A DNA stretch of 64,000 nucleotides from Thalassovita mediterranea (lineage in GTDB: Bacteria; Pseudomonadota; Alphaproteobacteria; Rhodobacterales; Rhodobacteraceae). The DNA is taken from contig NZ_CYSF01000001.1 of the NCBI RefSeq assembly GCF_001458435.1, forward strand, positions 124,001-188,000, written 5' to 3'. Shown in pieces: positions 47,161-55,592 of this stretch (position 1 is the stretch's first letter; each line of letters starts with the position of its first letter). A program made the translations under genes and the position numbers. The notes under the pieces are model-generated. The model was not told the DNA's origin and ran no database searches. It was given only the letters and a program-made list of their open reading frames with translations.

Positions 47161-47205
47161 ACCCCTTCTGCGGTTTGCTTTGCCGCAGGATAGCGCAGAA
47201 GGGGT
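47161..47205 (-). promoter_or_regulatory. Hairpin covering the yifB/comM ribosome site
   Basis: On the mRNA strand ACCCCTTCTGCG pairs perfectly with CGCAGAAGGGGT, 12 bp, 21-base loop. The second arm contains the AAGGGG ribosome site 5 bases before ATG, so folding would hide it. Confidence 0.65.
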
Positions 47206-47231
47206 TACCGAGGCGTTAACGCCTCGGTAAC
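47204..47231. repeat. 28-base perfect palindrome between GST and yifB
   Basis: GTTACCGAGGCGTT followed by its exact reverse complement. Could be a terminator for the GST gene or an operator; no T-run. GGCGTTAAC also repeats directly at 47232-47240. Confidence 0.7.
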
Positions 47232-47235
47232 GGCG

Positions 47236-48114
47236 TTAACTGTGCTTTGCCACCAACGCCATAAAGGCGGGCCAAGCTTCTGGGTCGGCAACAGTTTTGT
47301 CGCGGCAGGTCTCATTGCAGAACCCATAGGTGACGCCGTTCAGTGTCAGGCAATGGGTGATTGCGTCACCAGAATAGGGGCAGGCTTTGTTCACCGCATC
47401 AGTGCCTTCTACCGCCTGTGCCGCCAGCGGTTTCGGGCCGGGCCATGCCCGTGTCGGGTGATCCATCGCATAGGGCACGGGATCGTAGGATTTGGTCAGC
47501 CCTAGTGCGCGCCAGCGGCGGAAACTGGGGTCTGCCAGTACGGTTGCTACATAGTCTGTAGCAACTTCACCCACTGGCAGACCATGACCTGCAATCCGTG
47601 CGGCGACAGGGGCGAAAAACGCATCTGCCAGACTGTACTGCCCAAACAGCCACGGGCCATCCGCGCCGAACCGCTTGCGCGCGCGGGTCCACAGATCCTG
47701 CACGCGGTCCAGATCATCCTTGAAGTCGTCGCTGACGGGGAAATCCACGTATTGATGCAATAGCTGCATCGGGCAGGCACTGCGTAGCCCCATGAAACCT
47801 GCGCACATCTCGGCCGAAATCCAACGTGCAAAGGCGCGGGCCTGCGGATCGCTGGGCCACATGCCTGCCTCAGGGTGACGGCTGTTCAACTCTTCGGCGA
47901 TGGCCATGGTTTCGCCCATAACGGTGCCATCTGGGCAAACCAGAACGGGCAGCAGTTTCGCAGGCGCCATCGGTGCCAAAACCGCGCGGTAGCTGCCATC
48001 ATAAAGGCTGAGGTCGGTGGTGCGGAAATCGAGGCCGAATTTTTCCAGCATCAGCCAGCCGCGCAGGGACCAGCTGGAAAAGCTACGGTCCCCAATGATC
48101 AGGTTATAGGTCAT
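47236..48114 (-). CDS. Glutathione S-transferase fused to a YHS-like domain
   Basis: 292 residues. N-terminal thioredoxin-like GST domain (NLIIGDRSFSSWSLRGWL, LPVLVCPDG, GETMAIAEEL) and helical C-domain to about 215. After a linker, residues 244-292 have Cys245 (ACPYSG), Cys255, Cys266 and Cys270 (YGFCNETCRDK), then ADPEAW, a YHS/TRASH-like metal-binding unit. Substrate and metal unknown; the fusion is not part of classical GSTs. Confidence 0.82.
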   Translation of the reverse strand: MTYNLIIGDRSFSSWSLRGWLMLEKFGLDFRTTDLSLYDGSYRAVLAPMAPAKLLPVLVCPDGTVMGETMAIAEELNSRHPEAGMWPSDPQARAFARWISAEMCAGFMGLRSACPMQLLHQYVDFPVSDDFKDDLDRVQDLWTRARKRFGADGPWLFGQYSLADAFFAPVAARIAGHGLPVGEVATDYVATVLADPSFRRWRALGLTKSYDPVPYAMDHPTRAWPGPKPLAAQAVEGTDAVNKACPYSGDAITHCLTLNGVTYGFCNETCRDKTVADPEAWPAFMALVAKHS

Positions 48115-48180
48115 ATGCGTTCCCTGTTGTCGTCTTGGAGACAGGCTAAGGCCGACGGGGCAGCATGTGAAATGATCATT

Positions 48181-48200
48181 TGTGATCGGGAGAGATCACA
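48181..48200. promoter_or_regulatory. Inverted repeat upstream of GST gene
   Basis: TGTGATC and GATCACA separated by GGGAGA, 66 bases before the GST start. An adjacent AAATGATCATTT palindrome lies at 48170-48181. Operator for GST or end of the T1SS unit; binding protein unknown. Confidence 0.4.
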
Positions 48201-48247
48201 GCGGCTGATTGATGCGGCTGATCGGTGCGGGGGGACGCACTGATCGA

Positions 48248-49600
48248 TCAGTCCTCGCGGAAGGCGCGCGACATGGAATCTACAATCGGTTTGGTCAGAT
48301 ATTGAAAGAACGTCCTTTCTTGCGTTGCGATCAGGATCTCTGCAGGCATGCCTGGTGTCGGGGCAAAGCCGGGAAACTGAGTCAGGCTGTCGGTGGTTAG
48401 GTTAACGCGGGCGATGTAAACCTCGGGGTTGTTGGCATCGCTTGTGTTGTGGATTGAATCGGCCGAGACATAGATCACCTCCCCATCCAGCACTGGCGTC
48501 GTGCGTTGGTTTAGGGCCGAAAGGCGGATGAATGCGTGTTGGCCCAGCTGAACACTGTCGATGTCATTGCGCGGGATCAGGGTTTCGATAATCAGCGGTG
48601 CGTCCTGCGGAATAATTTCGGCAATCTCTTTGCCGCCTTTGATGACGCCGCCCGGCGTGTGGTAATGCATCCGCACCACGGTGCCAGAAACCGGCGCCAC
48701 AATTTCTGTCCGCCGCAGCACGTCTTGGGCCTGTAGGATCTGTTCGTTGATACTGTCCAGTTCAGCCTGAGCGGCGTTCAACTCATCCAATGCGGCCTCT
48801 TTATAGGCGTGTTCGGTCTGCACCACCTGACGGCGGTACTTCTCCATCATGGCATCGCTTTCACCGATTTCGGCCGATAGGCGGGCGATCTGGCCGGTGG
48901 CGTCGACAATCGACCGGCGCAGGGAGTTGATTTCGGTTTTGCGGGTCAGCCCGTTTTCAAACAGGCGCGTCTTGGCCTCAAAATCCTCTTCCAGCAGGGC
49001 GATCTGTGACTGGACCGAGTTCCTTTGCTCCGAATAGCCAAGCTGGCGCAGCTCTTGGGCGGTGATATTGGCCTCTAGCAGGCTCAATTCGTTACGCACC
49101 TTGTCGCGCGACAGGGCAAAGCTCTGCCATTGGCTGTCCAAGATCTGCGACAGATCTGTGTTTTGCACAGCCTTCGTCAGTAGGACTGGTGAAAACTGCA
49201 GCTCTTCGGCGCCGGAATATTCTGCATGAAACCGTGCGACCATGGCCTGCAGGCGCGCGGCGCGCAGTTCCAGCTCTTTCAGCTTGGTTTCTGATGCGGT
49301 GGTGTCCAGCGTGATCAGGCGGTCGCCCGCGTTCACACGATCACCCTCGGTTACGATGATTTCGTCGATGATGCCGCCTTCAAAATGCTGCACGATCTTG
49401 TTGCGGCCGGTGGCGACAAAGCTGCCCTGCGACACGACAGCGGCGGCCAGTGGCGCGGTAAAGGCCCAGTAGCCAAAACCGCCCAGACAACCAAACATCA
49501 GCAACAGGTCAACCAGTCCAATGCGCCAGACCTGACGGGGCAATTCTGAATACCATTCCTGTGCCTGCGGTTCGTCAATCGGGGGATGGATAAGTGTCAT
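48248..49600 (-). CDS. Type I secretion membrane fusion protein (HlyD family)
   Basis: 450 residues. One N-terminal membrane helix (about 30-55), biotinyl-lipoyl half (SFVATGRNKIVQHFEGGIIDEIIVTEGDRV), long coiled coil (about 100-290) and the second lipoyl half with VAPVSGTVVRMHYHTPGGVI, then a beta-barrel region (IPRNDIDSVQLGQHAFIRLSA). It bridges the ABC transporter and an outer-membrane channel. 13 bases after the ABC gene, clearly one unit. Confidence 0.93.
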   Translation of the reverse strand: MTLIHPPIDEPQAQEWYSELPRQVWRIGLVDLLLMFGCLGGFGYWAFTAPLAAAVVSQGSFVATGRNKIVQHFEGGIIDEIIVTEGDRVNAGDRLITLDTTASETKLKELELRAARLQAMVARFHAEYSGAEELQFSPVLLTKAVQNTDLSQILDSQWQSFALSRDKVRNELSLLEANITAQELRQLGYSEQRNSVQSQIALLEEDFEAKTRLFENGLTRKTEINSLRRSIVDATGQIARLSAEIGESDAMMEKYRRQVVQTEHAYKEAALDELNAAQAELDSINEQILQAQDVLRRTEIVAPVSGTVVRMHYHTPGGVIKGGKEIAEIIPQDAPLIIETLIPRNDIDSVQLGQHAFIRLSALNQRTTPVLDGEVIYVSADSIHNTSDANNPEVYIARVNLTTDSLTQFPGFAPTPGMPAEILIATQERTFFQYLTKPIVDSMSRAFRED

Positions 49601-49613
49601 GATCTACCGCTCC

Positions 49614-51620
49614 TTATGCTGGCGCTGGGCCGTTGAGGTTGGGGTTCTGCTGCGGGGCAGGTGCCTGCGGGTGTTGTTGCTGGGCGCTACGACGGCGCTG
49701 TTCCAGCTGTGCCATCACCCGATCGCGGGTGCCGAAGAGGGCGATGTTGCCCTCGGCCATCAGCATGATCTTGTCCACCGATCCCAGAAGCGATGGTTTC
49801 TGGGTGATCACCACGATGGTCATGTCATGGGCCTTGGCATGGGCCAGCGCGCGGGCCAAGGCCGCGTCCCCTGCGGTGTCGAGGTTGGAGTTCGGTTCAT
49901 CCAGAACCACCAACCGCGGTTCCCCAAAGAAGGCACGCGCCAGCGCGATGCGTTGTTTTTGACCGCCCGACAGCGGCGCACCATCTGCGGCGACCATGGT
50001 TTCATAGCCCTGTGGGAAACTGGCAATCATTTCATGCACATTGGCCAGAACGGCGGCGGTGTGGATCTGATCGTCGGTGGCATCGGCACGCATGCGGGCG
50101 ATGTTCTGTTTGATGGTGCCGGGGAACAGTTGCACGTCCTGTGGCAGATAGCCGACATTGGTGCCCAGCTGACGCTGATCCCAATTACGCAGGTCCATCA
50201 GGTCCAACCGCACCGCGCCAGATGTCGGCAGGATCGACCCTACCAGCATCTTGCCCAGCGTGGTCTTGCCCGCGCCGGAATTGCCGATCACCGCAAGGGA
50301 TTCACCGGGGGCGAGGGTGAAGTTTAGCCCGTTCAGTACCACCCGTTTGGTGCCCTGCGGCACGTAAAGCAGACGTTCGACGTCCAGCCGGCCCTCAGGA
50401 TTAGGCAGGATCAGCCGGTCTTTGTTCAAGGGCGAGCTGCGCAGCAGCGTGGCGATCCGACCATAGGCCGCGCGCGATAGCAGGAAGTGATTCCAGCCCT
50501 CAATCGCGCCTTCCACCGGGGCCAAAGCACGGCCCGCGATGATCGACGCCGCAATGACCATACCGCCAGTAATTTCGCCATTGATGGCCAGCGACGCGCC
50601 CCAGCCCAGAATGGCGATCTGCGTCAGCAGGCGCACGGCGCGGGAACAGGCGGCGGTGATGATGTTGCGGTCCTGCGCCTTCACTTGTGATTTCAGCGAC
50701 CGCGCGGTGTCTTGGCCCCAGATGTTCACGGCCTCGGGGATCATGGCCAGCGCGTTGATGATCTGGCTGTTACGGGACATGGAATCCAGATGTAGGTTGG
50801 CGCGGGATTGGTGCTGGTTTGCCTCGGCGAAACTGCGCGAGGTCAGACGCTGGTTGATCATCGCGATGACAAACAAGAGTAGCGCGGTGATGATCACGAT
50901 CATCCCCAGTTGCGGGTGCACCAGATAGATCGCCAGCAGGAAAAACGGGGTGAAGGGCACATCCAGAAACGACAGCAATGTGCCGGATACAAGGAACGAG
51001 CGTAACTGCTGCAAGTCACCCAGCGTTTGATATTCCCGTCCGTTGCTGTTGAGCGATGCCCGCGCTGCCGCGCTAAGGATCGGGTTGCCCAGTTGCGCCG
51101 CCACCTCGACCGCCGTGCGCATCAAAACGAAACGCCGGATCGCGTCCAGCACCGCCTGTAACAGCACGGCACCAATGATCACAGCTGTCAGCATGATCAG
51201 CGTGTCCAGCGACCGGCTGGTCAGCACGCGGTCCGAAATCTGGAACAGATAGACCGGAATAGCGAGGATCAAGAGGTTGGTGGCGCAGGTAAAGGTGATC
51301 ACCAGCAACAGGTTCTTGCGGATTGCTTTCAGTCCGCGATCCAACCCTTGTGAGAAATCATTGGGACCAAGGCGGGTGTGAAAGCCACTATTGCCGCCGC
51401 CGCCATTGCCGCGCGCAGGTTTCATCGGCGTGGCAGATCCCCCTTTGCCGCCATTGCCTAGCCGTTTGTTTACCTCACGCTGAAAGGGCCGTGATTCAAT
51501 CGTTTCGGCATCCAGTGTGGGCTGCGTCTTGCGTGGGCGTTTGCCGGTGCCGCCAGATCGCGTGTTGGATTGTGATGCGCCCTCAGGCGCGCCAGTTGAG
51601 TTTGTAGAATAATCCTTCAA
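49614..51620 (-). CDS. Type I secretion ABC transporter (PrtD-like)
   Basis: 668 residues. A basic, Gly/Asn-rich cytoplasmic extension of about 100 residues precedes six helices (about 103-400), then the ATPase: Walker A GNSGAGKTTLG, Q-loop YLPQD, signature LSGGQKQR, Walker B LVVLDEPNSNLD. The H-loop reads ITQKPSLL with Gln instead of His. No C39 peptidase domain, so the substrate keeps its end. C-terminal 40 residues Gln/Pro-rich. Powers export with the downstream HlyD partner. Confidence 0.93.
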   Translation of the reverse strand: MKDYSTNSTGAPEGASQSNTRSGGTGKRPRKTQPTLDAETIESRPFQREVNKRLGNGGKGGSATPMKPARGNGGGGNSGFHTRLGPNDFSQGLDRGLKAIRKNLLLVITFTCATNLLILAIPVYLFQISDRVLTSRSLDTLIMLTAVIIGAVLLQAVLDAIRRFVLMRTAVEVAAQLGNPILSAAARASLNSNGREYQTLGDLQQLRSFLVSGTLLSFLDVPFTPFFLLAIYLVHPQLGMIVIITALLLFVIAMINQRLTSRSFAEANQHQSRANLHLDSMSRNSQIINALAMIPEAVNIWGQDTARSLKSQVKAQDRNIITAACSRAVRLLTQIAILGWGASLAINGEITGGMVIAASIIAGRALAPVEGAIEGWNHFLLSRAAYGRIATLLRSSPLNKDRLILPNPEGRLDVERLLYVPQGTKRVVLNGLNFTLAPGESLAVIGNSGAGKTTLGKMLVGSILPTSGAVRLDLMDLRNWDQRQLGTNVGYLPQDVQLFPGTIKQNIARMRADATDDQIHTAAVLANVHEMIASFPQGYETMVAADGAPLSGGQKQRIALARAFFGEPRLVVLDEPNSNLDTAGDAALARALAHAKAHDMTIVVITQKPSLLGSVDKIMLMAEGNIALFGTRDRVMAQLEQRRRSAQQQHPQAPAPQQNPNLNGPAPA

Positions 51621-51641
51621 AGTACTTCCCCCCTAAAATGA

Positions 51642-53651
51642 TCAGGCGAGAACGGTCTCCATCACGTCCACAGCAACCTCTGACGGGGCTGGGGCAGGAA
51701 TGCCTGCGTCCTCACCTGTGTCCTGATCCAGCAGACCATCTGCCAGAAACAGGAAGGCTTCTCCGGTCAGCGTGTCCGTCGCTGCCAGAGCAAGCGGATC
51801 TTCGTCGGTGACAAATTCCGCTTGATGCAGGAAGGCGTCGGTGTAGGCGCCTTCGCTGGTGTAAATGGTTGAATCAAGGCCGGCATCGGTGATGACAGCC
51901 ATATTAAGCAATTCGTTCTGTCCGGTGGTCACAGACACATTGGCACCTGTGGCGGATTGCAATGTTTGGGTGGCGAACTCCACTTGATCCCCGTCGCCTA
52001 GAACATTGGTTTGCTGCAGAACCTGCATGTTGATCAGGCTGCCCTGAATATGCAGCACCCGTAGCAGGCCCACGTCGCCAAAAACCGGATCCTCTAGCGC
52101 TGCCGCCAATTCGGTGTCACCATTCGCGAATGATTGTCCGATGGCGCCATATCCGGCGTGCATATCGTGATGTTGGTCAATGCCGACATCGCGAATTGTC
52201 GCCCAGTTCAGCATCAAATTGTCAGCGGTGCTGATCCCACCTTGGTAACCCGCGCCATAATGGACCGTGTCGCTGTCCAGCAAAACATTGGTTTGCGATA
52301 GGAACGATACGTCGACTATGTCTCCATCGGCGATGATCAGGTCGTAGTGAAAGCCTAAACCCAGAATTGAGGTGGAATTGACTAGGGTGTTGTCGCCGGT
52401 CTGAATGACGCTGCCCTGCGCAGAAAAGCCGACGCTCAGAACGTCACCGTCATTGGCAAAGTTGAACTGTTGAACGTAGTTGTAGTTTACGAAATTCCCT
52501 TCGAGCGTGACAATCGCCACGTTCTGCGGGCCGTCGCCGGGCTCTTCACCTTCTGCAAGTGGGTCAAAGGCCGGATTGGCGACAGCGTCAAAATGGGCGG
52601 CGTTAAACGCCTGCGTCCCCGTTGCGGCATTTGCAGCGGCGGCGCCATTGATCATGTCAGCGTCACTCCAGACGTTCACCTGGCTGATGATGTCCAGATC
52701 AATGGCCTGGCCCATGGCAACGATGACAGGCGCGTCCAGCATATCGGTGCCGATGTAGCCTTCGTTTAGCAACACATTGCCGCCAGTTGCGACCTCATGA
52801 ATATCAGGATCTAGCGTCGTTTCATCAATACTGTCGCCCTCTGCCGTTTTGGCGGCGTTGTTCTCTTCATCAGTGGGCGGGGGGACGTCTGCGGTATCTT
52901 CGTCCTCAGCCGCAAAACGGTGGCTCAGGGCGGAAATCTCCGGCATCTCGTCCGCAGTGTTGCCGTTTAGGGTGATGCCATCGGTGTCTGCGCTGAACGC
53001 AACATGCAGGGTGGCCCCAGTAGGGGCAGTCGTTTCACCACCTTCGTGTAGGGCACGCACGCCTGTTGATAGGGCCTGCGCGTCGTCGATCATCGCCTCT
53101 TCTGATGTGGCAGGTGCGGGGGCGGTTAGTGGTTGCAGCGCACCTGCAACGGTTTGCAGATAGCCGAGCCCCCCATTGTAGGTCAGTGCATCCACGAACT
53201 GGGCCTCGCCCTCGAAGGTCGAGAGGATATCCATGTCTTCTAGCGTGTTGTGTTGAACGGTGACACTGGCCAGTTGAGACGGTGTTGGAATGATGAAAGT
53301 TGTCTGCGTGAGTGGTGACCCCGGATTGTTCAGCGGGCTGGCGAAATAGTCATTGGTGAAAAAACCGGGCGCCGCAAAATTGGCAAATCCCACAGCGCTG
53401 GGCACAAGAATGGAAAAGTTGCTGACCGGCACAGAAATAAGGGACAGCGGCCATTTTAGATCGGCCAGAAATCCGTTCAGGCCGTAGTTGCTGGTCATGT
53501 TGACCGTAACATTGAGGAGCTGACCCAGATCTGTTTCCGCCGCAATGCGGGCTGCCACTTCCTGATATTGGATCTTCAGGCGGGCTACTTCGGTGTTCAG
53601 TTCAAAAATGCCAATGAAATGGGCGATAATGTCTGTCTTGTCGTCTAGCAT
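51642..53651 (-). CDS. Repeat-containing acidic protein, probable type I secretion substrate
   Basis: 669 residues, no Cys seen, no N-terminal signal peptide. From about residue 290 it shows imperfect repeats of a motif like QTNVL-x-D-x-D followed by DN-x-L-x-N and IxDxG (for example SFLSQTNVLLDSDTV, QVLQQTNVLGDGDQV), suggesting a beta-solenoid. An Asp/Glu-rich linker lies near 250-285. C-terminus ends PSEVAVDVMETVLA, hydrophobic after acidic residues as in type I signals. RTX nonapeptides are absent. 21 bases before the ABC gene. Function unknown. Confidence 0.7.
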   Translation of the reverse strand: MLDDKTDIIAHFIGIFELNTEVARLKIQYQEVAARIAAETDLGQLLNVTVNMTSNYGLNGFLADLKWPLSLISVPVSNFSILVPSAVGFANFAAPGFFTNDYFASPLNNPGSPLTQTTFIIPTPSQLASVTVQHNTLEDMDILSTFEGEAQFVDALTYNGGLGYLQTVAGALQPLTAPAPATSEEAMIDDAQALSTGVRALHEGGETTAPTGATLHVAFSADTDGITLNGNTADEMPEISALSHRFAAEDEDTADVPPPTDEENNAAKTAEGDSIDETTLDPDIHEVATGGNVLLNEGYIGTDMLDAPVIVAMGQAIDLDIISQVNVWSDADMINGAAAANAATGTQAFNAAHFDAVANPAFDPLAEGEEPGDGPQNVAIVTLEGNFVNYNYVQQFNFANDGDVLSVGFSAQGSVIQTGDNTLVNSTSILGLGFHYDLIIADGDIVDVSFLSQTNVLLDSDTVHYGAGYQGGISTADNLMLNWATIRDVGIDQHHDMHAGYGAIGQSFANGDTELAAALEDPVFGDVGLLRVLHIQGSLINMQVLQQTNVLGDGDQVEFATQTLQSATGANVSVTTGQNELLNMAVITDAGLDSTIYTSEGAYTDAFLHQAEFVTDEDPLALAATDTLTGEAFLFLADGLLDQDTGEDAGIPAPAPSEVAVDVMETVLA

Positions 53652-53713
53652 GAGAATGACCCTCGGATACCTGTGTTCAGTGCGTCAGGCTGCTCGGGTT
53701 CGTTTCTTGTTGG

Positions 53714-53742
53714 ATCTGCCCGACCTATGGGGCCGGGCAGAT
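53714..53742. terminator. Hairpin between the two putative substrate genes
   Basis: ATCTGCCCG and CGGGCAGAT, 9-base stem, loop 11, in the 108-base gap. No U-tract; may attenuate read-through from the glycine-rich gene into the export genes. Confidence 0.5.
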
Positions 53743-53759
53743 CAGGTTTATCGCAAGGG

Positions 53760-55592
53760 TTACGATAGGTCGTCGTCGCCAATCAGGGTGGAAGAGTAGC
53801 CGCCGCCCACAACGGTCATGTCGACCGTGTTGCCCAGCACATTCGCGCCTTGCACGATGTTCTGGTTGAAGGCTGCGTTATCCAGCGCGGCATCCGCAGA
53901 CGAGGTCGAATAGCCGTTCACGAAGCCATCGTCGCCGTTATACGAACCCCACGATCCACCGGTTTGGCCACCAGCACCGCCGTCGGCCGAAGAGCCGCCG
54001 CTTGCGCCGCCGTTGCCGCCCCAGATGGTTGCATGTCCGCCGTAGCCAACTGCACCGCCTGCAACGCCGCCCGAGGCGCCTGCGTCACCGCCAGCACCAC
54101 CTGCGCCACCGGCACCGGTTGCTGCACCAGCGGTACCACCGCCCATGCCCATACCCATGCCCATGCCGCCGGCCATACCTCCGTCTGCGGTGCCAGATCC
54201 GGCACCCGCACCACCTGCGGCACCTGCGCCACCGGCTGCACCGTCGGCGTCATTGCCACCGGACTGGCTGTTGCCCAGACCGTAGCCGCCAGCGTTACCG
54301 GCGTTGGCACCTGCGGTGCCTGTACCAGCACCTGCGGTTGCGCCAGCGGTGCCATTGCCGTTGCCGGCATCTGCATCACCAACGCCCATACCAGTACCAA
54401 TCGGGAGGAGACCCAGACCGCCGCCGAGGCCGGCGCCTACTGCGCCTGCGTCACCGCCAGCGCCTGCACCAATCGCACCTGCGTCTCCACCGGCACCAGC
54501 ACCAAGGGCGCCAGAGTCGCCACCTTGCGCTGCACCGATGCCGCCTGCGCTACCAGCATTTCCGCCGTTTCCGCCGCTGCCACCAGCGCCGCCTGTGCCA
54601 CCGGCACCGCCTGCGCCACCAGCACCCGTTGTGCCGCCGTCAGCCGATCCGCCAAGGCCAAGGCCCAGACCGCCAAGGCCAACTGCAATAGCGCCTGCGT
54701 TGCCGCTGTCGCCGCCGTCGTCGCCTTCGGACTTGCCGCCATCATTGCCGTAGTGTTTGCCACCCAGCGCGATGGAATGGCCGCCGTTTGCGTTTCCGGT
54801 GGAGCCTTTGCCGCCATCGGAATAGGCGCTGCCGGCCGATCCGCCGTCGGCTTCGTTGTCGATCCCTTCTTCGGAATCAGCGGATCCGCCATGTGCGGTC
54901 ATCGTGGCTGTGTACGACCCGCCATTGCTGACCGACGCACCTTCCAGGTTGTCGTTATCCTGCAGCGAGTTGGACATTGCGTTGATAACGCCAGTGTCGT
55001 TACCTGCGCCGTCCAGCGCGTTGTTCAGGGCGCCGTCCAGCGACATGTTGCCACCGATGTCGGTGTTCATGTCCCCGTCGGCCATTGTGATGTCGCCCAC
55101 GGCCGAGTTGTGCAGATCAAAGTCGGCAAAGTCGTCGTCGGTGGGTTCCCAGTCGGTCAGGTCAACCGCAACGCTGACACCGACGTCGGTGTGGTTGCTG
55201 GTGGATGCGGATGATGACGCCTCGGAACCGGAGTGGGAGCCAGAGTCAGAGTTGGCACCGGCATGAGCGTGGCCCAGCCCCGCACCAACGCCCATACCCA
55301 GACCGGCACTGATTGCGTCGGAACTGGTGGTGTTGTGGTTGGTGTTGTGGTTTTCGTTGCCGTTTCCGTTTTCGTTCCCGTTATGGTTTCCGTTACCATT
55401 CAGGTTCCCGTTGCCGTTCATGTTGCCATTGCCGTTCAGGTTCAGGTTTTCGCTGTGCTGGCCCTGATGTTGACCTTGGCCCTGACCTTGATGCTGGCCT
55501 TGACCCTGGTGTTGACCCTGACCTTGCATTTGGCCCTGACCTTGCAGCTGGCCCTGAAGGCCGAACAGATGGTGATGACGATTACCAGGCAT
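53760..55592 (-). CDS. Glycine-rich low-complexity protein, probable type I secretion substrate
   Basis: 610 residues. N-terminus MPGNRHHHLFGLQ, then Gln-Gly/His repeats (about 14-45), Asn-Gly repeats (about 47-85), a Ser/His-rich segment, an acidic non-repetitive part (about 130-250) and a long Gly/Ala/Asp silk-like body (about 270-560). No Cys seen and few aromatics. C-terminal 40 residues (FNQNIVQGANVLGNTVDMTV to IGDDDLS) resemble the repeats of the neighbouring protein and fit a type I signal. No signal peptide. First gene of the export unit. Possible matrix or fibre protein; not shown. Confidence 0.75.
   Translation of the reverse strand: MPGNRHHHLFGLQGQLQGQGQMQGQGQHQGQGQHQGQGQGQHQGQHSENLNLNGNGNMNGNGNLNGNGNHNGNENGNGNENHNTNHNTTSSDAISAGLGMGVGAGLGHAHAGANSDSGSHSGSEASSSASTSNHTDVGVSVAVDLTDWEPTDDDFADFDLHNSAVGDITMADGDMNTDIGGNMSLDGALNNALDGAGNDTGVINAMSNSLQDNDNLEGASVSNGGSYTATMTAHGGSADSEEGIDNEADGGSAGSAYSDGGKGSTGNANGGHSIALGGKHYGNDGGKSEGDDGGDSGNAGAIAVGLGGLGLGLGGSADGGTTGAGGAGGAGGTGGAGGSGGNGGNAGSAGGIGAAQGGDSGALGAGAGGDAGAIGAGAGGDAGAVGAGLGGGLGLLPIGTGMGVGDADAGNGNGTAGATAGAGTGTAGANAGNAGGYGLGNSQSGGNDADGAAGGAGAAGGAGAGSGTADGGMAGGMGMGMGMGGGTAGAATGAGGAGGAGGDAGASGGVAGGAVGYGGHATIWGGNGGASGGSSADGGAGGQTGGSWGSYNGDDGFVNGYSTSSADAALDNAAFNQNIVQGANVLGNTVDMTVVGGGYSSTLIGDDDLS

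Noticed and set aside
48181-48200. CRP binding site
   Set aside because: Half-sites look like TGTGA/TCACA, but the spacing is 10 rather than 6 bases.
53850-55214. Long plus-strand ORF (454 codons) opposite the glycine-rich gene
   Set aside because: It is the shadow of Gly/Ala-rich codons: the product is a monotonous Ala/Thr/Cys string, no ribosome site. The minus-strand frame has the ordered domains.
55380-55560. Regular repeats resembling a CRISPR array
   Set aside because: They encode Gln-Gly and Asn-Gly repeats in frame, with no spacers of constant length and no cas genes.
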